DNA of 64,000 bases from contig NC_067118.1 of NCBI RefSeq assembly GCF_021347895.1, forward strand, positions 41,473,255-41,537,254, in the 5' to 3' direction. Under the pieces are notes generated by a model. It ran no database searches. It saw nothing but the letters and a program-made list of their open reading frames with translations, and was not told the origin of the DNA. The DNA is from Acanthochromis polyacanthus. Taxonomy: Eukaryota > Chordata > Actinopteri > Pomacentridae. Below, piece by piece: positions 48,737-64,000 of the stretch; the first letter of the stretch is position 1; each line of letters opens with the position of its first letter. The position numbers were made by a program, and so were the translations under genes.

Positions 48737-51312
48737 TGGTTGTGTAATTGAGGAAACCTCTAGTTTTACTCTTCCCCATTGCTTTTTCTACAACTAAGCA
48801 ACCAATCTGCCAACCAGTGTACATTACTGATCGTGCGATTTGTGTTTTCAGGCATATTATTATGCACAGAAATTATTTCTGGATGTTTGGATGTCGACAG
48901 CAAACTCCAGAATGTATGTGTTTTAAGTATTCTTTTATCTTTCATTGATCATTTCACAGCCAGTCAGACAGATGTTAATTCATTTCAGTCCTTCAGCAAA
49001 GACGACATTGGTTGCAGCAAAGATATCCAAAACCTTGCAAACATCACAATCAAATCATCACTGCGAGTGTATTTTAGGCCTGGGCAATTAAACAATAGCA
49101 GTATGCACCTGTGATAGACACTTCATCAATAGCAATAAGAAAATTGTTCCATAGAACATTCAATACTTGGACTTAAATGCGTTAGATGCAAACAGCCGTG
49201 AAAGCATTCAATGAAAACTCAACAAAACTCAACTATTCTGCATCCCAGGCTCAAAACAGCCCGTCATATCCCCTTATTTTAATTTAAAAAGCCCCTCCGT
49301 CGGTTTCCCATCGGCTACCGTCCAGATATCCCAAAGCATGCTGGTCTCGGCTGCCTGGGCGGTTGTCGCCAACATTGCACACATCTTCCATTGCTGTAGG
49401 TTGTTGTAGGTAGGCTGGTGGTTGCACTTCTGAGACAAGCTTTGCAGTCTATAAACTCCCAAGACCACATATATATGAGTGTTACGACCCCATATGAGCC
49501 CAGAATACGGCAGCACCTGTAACATTGAGTGTGTAGATGACTAAAAATTATCAGGACTGACTGAAATTTATTACATTATTGCAATGGTTGTTTAGCCACA
49601 TCGCATAGCTCTAGTGAAACAACATCTTATGGTAGACATTACCAACTGATGAAGGATGTAGACTGAACAGAGAGAATGATTTTTCAGCATTGTTTATTTG
49701 CGGGGGGGGGCAGTTATTTACAGGTGTGGTGGGATTCCTGTGTCTTCATGATAGTTTTCTTTAGTAAGTTTTAATAACGGAGCTGCAGCTGAACAGGTGA
49801 GATTTTAGTAGTTTGTTGTGGATCATACCAAACACAAACCTCATTAAAATCATACTCTGTTAGTCTGAGACACTTTAATTTACTTCTATTGGCATCTTCA
49901 CATATAGTTAGAGGTGTGAAAAGCTGCACTGTTTAACTATTTGTTTTCCAAGCCTGTTGTTGCTTGTTTGTTTTTAGCGGTTTTGAAGGAATTGAAACAA
50001 TATATTCCAAAATTACCTGTTTTTTGTGTTCTTGCATTGGGCATAATAAGTTAATCCATTAATCCATTGGCTTTAAATGGTGCGGGTTTAGAACAAAGGT
50101 TAGATGCTGTATCTGGTCCAGATTTGGAATGAAGATGGGGTTGTACATGCTCACAAGGTCTAAGGATCAGACTAATTCCTGGCTTTAAACCACATATGTT
50201 TACGTCTTTATCAAGTCTTTCTTGCTAGTTGTAATATTTAGGTGTTCTGTGTGTTTAATCTGTTCCTGCCTTGTTGGATCAGCACATTCTTTGTGTGCTG
50301 ATACCTCCTGATGTACAAATGAAGCCCTGGACAGCTAAGGTATTGATTTTGTTTTAGTTCACCAAGCATGAATGTCCATCTGCAAAGTGAAATCCAGTTT
50401 ATGGTGGGGATATAGAGGGCATAATGATCTTGCACGAGCATGCAGTGCCTGTCTTGTGTTAAGTGCGTCGGTGGAGGAATAACTCAAGGAGCAGCTTATT
50501 GAGTTATTCATGTTTGCCTTGTGTGTTAAATTACTGGTAGCTTTTGACACTCAAAGGGCTCCGCGGTTCAAGATAGCTGCAGTAATAAATATACGGCGTA
50601 CAGGAGAAAGTGGCACCAGTTTAGTCTAAGTTTGTTCCTCTTTGAAGTTGGCACCCCGCAGAGGAGGAGTGGGATTAAAAATGAGGCCGGGACACATGAT
50701 TCTGACTGGCACACCGAAACCCGGCGATCCCACTTTAAGAATCAGGTAGTATACAGAGGATCAATCTACCCTAATGATTTGTGGAGCAGCGCATGGAATA
50801 GAAACTCCTACACATGAATTTACCATTAGAATGTTTTGTAATCTTAGAGTCTTGCTACAAAATCTGTGTCGTGTTTGTGAGTAGAGCAGAATGAGACGAG
50901 GAAAGCCGCTGTCTTGCCAACTTGAGGGCGATTATTCTGTCATCGAGGGCTGTGGGAAATAAAATATTAGCAAGTATGCACTCTTCAGCAGTGCATCCAA
51001 ACAAAATTGTGCCATTTCATTCATCATATTCACACTCAGTTTTCGTTGTGCTTTTAAAAAACTGATTTCCCAGAAGTAATAAAATGTAATTAATGACATT
51101 TTACATTTATGGTGTTGGTTAACTGCTTCTTTGAAGTCTCCTAAAAACATGAGAGCATGATGAAGACTTAATTTTCTCTTACTCAGTTTCAGTATTTGTA
51201 TTTGAAATCAATCTCATAAACAGTTTGTGTTACATTGGATTCATACTTTGCCAGTCATGTGACCTTTTATTTCAGGGCAGCATCCCAAACAACATATTTT
51301 CCCTTTAGTATA
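48737..51312. other. Unique noncoding DNA with a possible very old hAT relic
   Basis: TAGGCCTGGGCAATTAAAC at 49075 and, in reverse, TAGAGCTATGCGATGTGG ending at 49613 could be decayed hAT ends, but the flanks give no good duplication. A run of 9 G lies near 49701-49709. No exon recognised. Confidence 0.4.
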
Positions 51313-51321
51313 ATTATCAAC

Positions 51322-51869
51322 TAGCCTAGCCGCGCTAGACAACCCAGGGTGGGTCTAGTTACCCTCCATAAGGCTCGAGGTTGGATTCTCCTAAAACTGG
51401 CCAGACGAATCACCATGAAGTGTAGAGTCAGAAGGCGGGCGTAACTAAGTGACGACAGAGGCGCGACGATTCTGACAGAAACAACCGGCGCACAATAAAC
51501 AGTTATCTTTCGACTCGGCTTTGGCCACAGCCCTTAAAGATTTGAAGCTAAAATTCAACTTGAAAGATAAACAAAGGACGGCACTGAAGTGTTTCATTGA
51601 GAAGAAAGACGTATTTGGACTTATGCCGACGGGATATGGCAAATCCTTAATATACCAGTTGGCTCCGCTGGTTGGGAAGCTAATGGGACTTAGCCACGAT
51701 CCGCCGGCGCTCTAGGAACTACGTCAGCCTATTCGTTGCGCTGATTGGTTGTATACCTACCCAATTGCTGCAGAGTGATTTGAAAGACAACCTTTTAGCC
51801 CGCCTCCCTCCCTGTCGAGCGTTCCTAGACCCTCGTGTCTTAAGAGCTGGATCTAGCGCGGCTAGGCTA
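51322..51869 (+). mobile_element. TIR element carrying a helicase-like coding fragment
   Basis: 548 bp bounded by perfect 18-bp inverted repeats TAGCCTAGCCGCGCTAGA and flanked by a perfect 9-bp direct repeat ATTATCAAC (51313-51321 and 51870-51878). The TIR-plus-duplication pattern shows a cut-and-paste DNA transposon. Nine bp fits MULE- or Merlin-like enzymes better than hAT, but the superfamily is not settled. The interior is GC-richer than its surroundings and contains a coding fragment with a helicase Walker A motif (51476-51715) in place of any transposase. The perfect ends suggest fairly recent movement. Confidence 0.82.
51476..51715 (+). pseudogene. RecQ-like helicase N-terminal fragment inside a transposon
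   Basis: An open frame of 80 codons with no ATG before the motif. It reads FNLKDKQRTALKCFIEKKDV, then LMPTGYGKSLIYQLAPLV. This matches helicase motif 0 (Gln in KDKQ) followed by motif I/Walker A (PTGYGKS, 51626-51646), as in superfamily 2 RecQ-type helicases. DEAH, motif III and later motifs are absent. After APLV the sequence loses helicase character and stops at 51713-51715. A CAG acceptor-like site at 51528-51530 and a weak GTTGGG donor-like site at 51671 suggest that a single exon was captured. It cannot be an active helicase. It may be host-derived capture or a remnant of a helicase encoded by the autonomous partner. Confidence 0.65.
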
Positions 51870-51878
51870 ATTATCAAC

Positions 51879-59009
<7,131 letters not shown>

Positions 59010-59154
59010 CGCATCACAGGGCACCGAGGAGGAGGAGGAGGAGGGAGGAGGGAGGGAGCAGATGATGGCGATGGGGGAGGAGGAGGAGGAGGAGTGCGTC
59101 ACCGGCCGCCATCAGCACATCCTCCCTGACAGCCGTCGGCTTGTCCATCAGCAG
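59010..59154 (+). CDS. Candidate internal coding exon, acidic (unknown gene)
   Basis: A 145-bp open stretch lies between a strong acceptor (long polypyrimidine tract, then CTACCGCAG with AG at 59008-59009) and a fair donor, CAG|GTAATT, at 59154/59155. It encodes a Glu-rich acidic segment (GTEEEEEEGGGREQ, then GEEEEEECVTG) followed by RHQHILPDSRRLVHQQ. Two GAG/GGAGG runs give the acidic blocks. An alternative acceptor is at 59018-59019 (exon from 59020, 45 codons). I do not recognise the protein; acidic runs are common near the N-terminus of nuclear proteins. No neighbouring exon was found in this window, so the host gene would lie on the + strand with long introns. It may also be a chance GA-rich frame. 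Confidence 0.3.
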
Positions 59155-59887
59155 GTAATTTAGACCGGGTTGGGGGGGGGGGTCTACACCTACACACACA
59201 TCTGGCAGAAGAAGCACGGCCGCTGTTCACTTTCTGTTTTTAGCTTTTGGCCCTAAATGCACAGAGTGTTTCCTTTTATATTAAAACTGCTCTAATCTTT
59301 TTCTTCACGTGACGACGTTTCCACTGTTTTGTTTTCCATCATTTAAGTGGCACAAATGAAAATAACAAATGCCACAAAATGCATACAGTGATCCATTAGC
59401 TTTATGTTTCTACAGCAGGACGACGTAAGAAATACCGTTGTCATAGTACTATAAAGTAGCTTGAGTACATCAGCTGCTGAGAAAGTATTGATGTCATGTG
59501 TGGGTTAAGATTTTCATACTAATTTAGTTTAAACCTCATTTTAGTCTCTTTTTTTCAGTTAGAAGTAGATTAAGAGCTTCCCCACATCACTGTCTGTCTT
59601 TACCGCCAGATTAATTATCCATATTTTTTAGTTAAAAACAGATTAAGCAGACATATGTTTATGTAAATTTAACATTTCATCACAGAGACCCTACGCCAGT
59701 AATGGTAGAGTATGATTTTGTACAAACAAGGTGTTTTTTTTTTAACAGATTACTAGACTGTGCTTGAACTCCTGCTAACTGTCAATTTTTGACATTTACA
59801 AACATGAGAAAATGTTCTTACCCACATCTACCGTCTCTCTTCAGTAAAGAAAACAAATAGATTTGTCAAAATGTCCCCCAAAATAGT
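59155..59887. other. Unique noncoding DNA
   Basis: A run of 11 G lies at 59172-59182, 17 bp inside the candidate intron. Otherwise AT-rich, no feature recognised. Confidence 0.5.
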
Positions 59888-59895
59888 CTTTAAAA

Positions 59896-60801
59896 AAGGG
59901 TTGTCCAACTCATCTTACTTCAGATTCCACATTCAGCCCAATCTGATATCGAGTGACCAATAAAATCACAGCATAAAAATTCGATTAATAACCACAACTC
60001 CAAATTTTTCCTGTGTGTTAGTGCAAAAAGCTTTTATCTGAAAAAGTTCACATTTAAGGAGTTGTCTTTTTACAAAGCATTATAAACAGTCTGAAATTTC
60101 ATCAACATTCAGCCTCAGTTTATCATTTACACATTACAATTTACAGATCAGAGTGTCTACAAAGGAACACAACATTTAGTCACAGCTATCTTTAACCGAA
60201 TGATAGTGTTTTACTTTATGATCAAAAAACAAAAGTCAGACGAAAAATAAGTAAAACCAGACATAATAATACAAAATGAGATACAAAATGACAAAGCATG
60301 AGACAAAAAACACCAAGCAAAAGACAAATTTGACAAAACAGTTACAAAGTGACAAAAAAATAGACACAAAATAACAAATAAAGCGAAACACAAAATGACA
60401 AATATTAAGACGAAAAACACAAGCAAGACAAAAAGGAAACACAAATCGACAAAGACGAGAAACAAAACGACAAAAACAAGAGACAAAAGACAAAAAAAGA
60501 CAAAACAACAAACACAAGACAAAACATGGCAAAGCTGAGACACAAAATGACAAATATGAGACGAAAAACACAAACACAAAACGACAAAAATGAGAAACAA
60601 AATGACAAATGAGCAATCTAGTATTTTACTTTGTGATCATAACAACTTGTCATGGTCTAGAAATTATTTTAAATTCATAGTTTTGCAAATTTACAATCTG
60701 CACTTAAGGTCTTCTCTGGAAGTTTTACTCTTTATAAAGTCTTAAATTAATAATTGGACCCTATGGCGTGCTGCTTTTGACCCACATGTTTGACACCCCT
60801 G
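59896..60801 (+). mobile_element. GACAAAA-rich hAT element, copy 3, with perfect 8-bp duplication
   Basis: 906 bp. The left end AAGGGTTGTCCAAC is a mutated CAGGGGTGTCAAAC; the right end is TTTGACACCCCTG. A perfect 8-bp duplication CTTTAAAA flanks it (59888-59895 and 60802-60809), which establishes the whole family as hAT. The left signature ATTCCACATTCAGCCCAATC is followed by GAGTGTCTACAAAGGAACAC, shared with copy 1. The array of GACAAAA-type units occupies about 60230-60610. The GC-rich block near the right end has decayed. No transposase is present. Confidence 0.87.
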
Positions 60802-62158
60802 CTTTAAAAGATCCTAAGTACAATTTGGGAACTAGTCAGTGCTTGTCATAGCTTTGCAAGTAATGAAAAAACTGACTTTTTTGATGCGTGACATGCAGCA
60901 GTGCTAACCAGGTAGTGGAGGAGTTGTAAGGAATGACATGTGACCACGCTGTTACCTGTGTACTGTACATCAAAGCAACCTTTATTGAACTGGAAAGGCA
61001 TAATGTTTGCTCCCTTCCTATTCAGCAACACCAAAGGCCACCATCAGACCCCCAAGAGCCTCCAAGGTCTAGTGCACAAACCCCCCCTTTGCGCCAACCA
61101 GTCTCTTCATACACACTGCCTATCTGCCCTGGGCTCCCTGTGTGGTCCACCGCTGTTTTCAACAAAACGAAAGAGGAACCGTAAAGAGAGCTGACATCTC
61201 TGGGATGCTCTTCTTTCACCTATCCTCTATCTACGGCAAGACTCAGAGGTACGATTTAGATAAGAACCCGGTCTCTTTCCTGTCTGGTTCTCATACACTC
61301 ATCTTTGTCTTGGTTGATTTCATTTTTGTTTTGCTTTGAAATGTAGCATTGAGCATGAAGAGCGCTGTCATCCCTCAGTCTGCTTCTCCGTCCTCATGAC
61401 TCACTAACTCCTACGGATTTGAAGTCAACATGTCTGACTGTTAGATTCATCTCAGTATCTAGAGCTGTTTTCCAGGATCCCTTCCATGTCCAATTTTCAG
61501 GATGGTCTCTTTTGTGTCTAGCCGTGCTCCGCTTCCTCGCCGCCCTTTGCCTGCGAGTCCTGAGAGGGAAATGAAAGCTGGTTGGGGAGATGCAGTCAAC
61601 AAGGTGGTAGGAATTTTAATGACCAGCTTTCTGCTGCCTTTTCCTCTCCCACCGTTTTGGCACTCAAATAATGATCCGGCAGGCTTTTGCTGTTTGGCAC
61701 CCACTGGCTTTCCTCCCTGAAAAAGGTGGTGGACAGAATAAAGGGCAAGTCCGCCACAACCCCCTGCTCACTCTGCGATGAAAGACAAAGTACGTTTTAA
61801 TTAAAGCAATGGCAAAACAGCTTGAATAGATGGAGCTTATTTTATTTGCTTCTGTGTAGTTTTTATTCACTCTCTTGGTTTTACATTTGTTCAGCCTGGA
61901 TGCTTCGAACACATTATTTATAGCATATCCATATGTGCATGTGCACTGACACCGACGTGAAACGTACACACACAACTGAACAAAATACAGGCGACACGCT
62001 GTCAGAGTCCTCGTAGCCGACATTACCTGAGAGCAGGGAGGCAGAGAGCATTCGTCATGACCAATCAGAGCGGCCAGCAGAGTTTGTTATTGGAGTTCTG
62101 ATTTTGGACCAGGGGCGCTCAAACACTCAGCGGTAGGTAACGCCGACAAGGTCCTGGC

Positions 62159-62274
<116 letters not shown>

Positions 62275-62682
62275 CATGCTCTATTCCTATCAGAGCTCTC
62301 TCCCCTCTTGAAGCAGAACAGATCCTCTGGATAAGCTCACCCAGTGGCAGAGAAACCCACCCTCCACCCCCCACATCCCACCTACCGTCACACACACACA
62401 TGTGCACGTTCATTCCTACATCGCATGCCTCCCCTTCCTTCCTTCTGTCTTCGTCCAGCTCTCGGTACATAATGGAACAAAGACAAGTGTGATTTTCCTC
62501 TTTTGCTCTGATTGCACTTTCTCAGTTTGTGTCCTGCAGATGAAGGCTTCCCAGAGCAGGACCGAGCCGCTGGGAGCAGACAGCAGCCGATTGTGAATTT
62601 GAGGAAACAGATCCGTCTGCCTGGCTGCGTTTTTCTCTGTGAATGATGACCGATGGCGCTGTATCGACACTTGTCTGTCAGG

Positions 62683-62683
<1 letters not shown>

Positions 62684-62728
<45 letters not shown>
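62684..62728 (+). repeat. (TG)22 microsatellite
   Basis: Pure TG array of about 45 bp. Confidence 0.96.
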
Positions 62729-62731
<3 letters not shown>

Positions 62732-63508
62732 AGTACCAGCACATGCAAATCCCACAGTACCGTAAATGATTTTGTTTTCAAACTGCCCTTACTTGGCCGC
62801 ATTCAATTCAGTACTTTCCGTCTCAGCTTCCAATAAGAAAGAAGAGGAAAAAAAGACTTGTGCATAATTACAGAGCGAGTCATCTGTATTCCAGAGATGT
62901 TGAATGATAAACCTCAGGTAATCCTTCTTCCCAAAATGGATTTAGAGCATCATACAAACAAACTCTTCCCTTCCTTCCATCTCACGGACACTGCCTCAGA
63001 CATCCGGCTTACAAATTCATTTTTTTACTGTTGTGTTTTTCCCCGTGTGGCAGCGATCGACATGTTACTCTGCTTTCCAAGAAGCAGTATAATGAAAGAA
63101 TAAATTGTTATTGGGCTTATTGGGCTCATTTGATTGCGGAGAGACTACACATCATTAAAAGAGCGGCCAAATTCGAGGCAGTTGTTGTTCACTGGAGGCG
63201 AACAGAAACCAGAAATCCATTTATTTTTAAGTATCGCAAAGACGTCAGCTGGTGTTAACCATGGTCACCTCATTTCCTCCTCGCTGGCGCTGGAAAGTTG
63301 ACCGGAGCTGAACTGTTAGATGATGAAAACGATGCTAGCAACCCGTTATTGTAAATTTGTCTTTGAAATCTCAACACAGCAGTGTGGTGAGTGATGGTGA
63401 GAACAAAGTGAGGGCACATGGCAGAAGGATAAAGTCGGTTTTACGTCGCAGCGGCTTTTTCTTGAATTGGGTTTAATGTGGCAGAATTGGCCAAACGCTA
63501 ACAGTGGC

Positions 63509-63823
63509 ACGGCACACTTTACTCATTCTACTTCAGGTTCCACATTCAGCCCAATCTGATCTCAAGTGACCAGTAAAATCAGAGCATAAGAACCTGTAAA
63601 TATCCACAACTCCAAAAGCTATGTTCTGAAAAAGTTACATTTAAGGAACCATCTTTTTCCGGAACATTAGGAACAACCTGAAATTTCTTAAGAAGAAGAA
63701 AAAAAACAATTTCAACATCATTATGCCTCCAGTTTATGATTTAAGCATTACAACTTCCAGATCACAGAGTGCCTACAGAGAAAGAAAACATTTAGTCACT
63801 GGTATCTGGAACAGAATGATATA
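63509..63823 (+). mobile_element. GACAAAA-rich hAT element, copy 4, left part
   Basis: The left signature is GGTTCCACATTCAGCCCAAT, then GATCTCAAGTGACCAG, collinear with copies 1 and 3. The left terminus is strongly decayed. Homology runs to GGTATCTGGAACAGAATGAT near 63820 and then stops where the other copies continue with GTNTTTTACTTTATGATC. A Tc1/mariner-type end starts exactly there. The array and right end would lie beyond the window. Confidence 0.75.
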
Positions 63824-64000
63824 CAGGGTGGGGAAGCAAAAATGTCCCATTGACAAATTTGAATGTCTTGTCCAAACGGTGAGGGTAATCAAAACAATCT
63901 TGAAAATCAAAGTTCCTTACCTTTAACCAATCTTTGTAGTATTTGTCAGACCTTGGTGCATTGTGAAGTGAGCAAGTAACAAGCAAAACGCAACAGGGTT
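63824..64000 (+). mobile_element. Tc1/mariner-type element, left end, runs off the window
   Basis: Starts CAGGGTGGGGAAGCAAAA after a TA, the terminus of a mariner/Tc1 family known from fish. It lies exactly at a TA within hAT copy 4, so it looks like a nested insertion. The following sequence (CCATTGACAAATTTG, TGTCTTGTCC) is not recognised further. The right end is outside the window, so size and coding content are unknown. A minus-strand frame at 63792-63986 crosses the junction and is not credible as a gene. Confidence 0.6.

Noticed and set aside
62540..62596. ATG right after a good CTGCAG acceptor
   Set aside because: The frame has 18 codons and no downstream donor tied to it; insufficient for an exon call.

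Overview
This is about 64 kb of vertebrate, most probably teleost fish, nuclear DNA. The signs are very long (CA)n/(TG)n arrays, a tRNA-derived SINE with the fish-type tail TGGATAAAAGCATCTGC, a Tc1/mariner miniature element with the fish-typical CACTAC...TTTGGGGTCA ends, several hAT miniature families with 8-bp target duplications, and no dense reading frames. The genus cannot be told from the sequence. I find no complete host gene. One stretch (59010-59154) looks like a plausible internal coding exon on the + strand. The rest reads as intergenic or intronic DNA with many transposon relics.

Layout. 1-9.1 kb: unique AT-rich DNA with a hAT element rich in GACAAAA-like units (3715-4686), a piggyBac-like MITE (6198-6743), an 82-bp Tc1-type palindrome (7217-7298) and the first copy of a hAT MITE family here called family G, for its GAATATTCG motifs (8626-9136). 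9-20.6 kb: long unique stretch with microsatellites and some homeodomain-motif-rich tracts. 20.6-24.8 kb: truncated GACAAAA hAT, a 646-bp TTAA-flanked foldback, a directly abutting SINE and a Tc1 MITE. 26.5-42.8 kb: five more family G copies (26540, 28498, 33372, 37877, 42330) and two more piggyBac-like copies (35677 and, reversed, 41643), plus a GC-rich block and two CTCF-like motifs in convergent orientation. 42.8-53.6 kb: unique DNA with two unusual elements, a hAT carrying a BED zinc finger coding fragment flanked by a 20-bp rather than 8-bp duplication (48157-48716), and a TIR element with a 9-bp duplication that encloses a helicase-like Walker A coding fragment (51322-51869). 53.5-64 kb: a 58-unit (CA) array, a pyrimidine-to-purine switch, the candidate exon, another GACAAAA hAT with a perfect 8-bp duplication, a 57-unit (TG) array, and a last GACAAAA hAT that appears to be interrupted at a TA by a Tc1/mariner-type end running off the window.

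The clearest biology is in the transposons. Family G copies are internal-deletion derivatives that keep a BED-finger transposase start codon and leader, with a perfect TGACGTCA (CRE) about 32 bp upstream in five of six copies. All six lie in the same orientation although each has its own target duplication or flank. The helicase-bearing element and the BED element with the 20-bp duplication are the best candidates for something undescribed. All superfamily assignments rest on termini, target duplications and short coding remnants read by eye; no database was searched.
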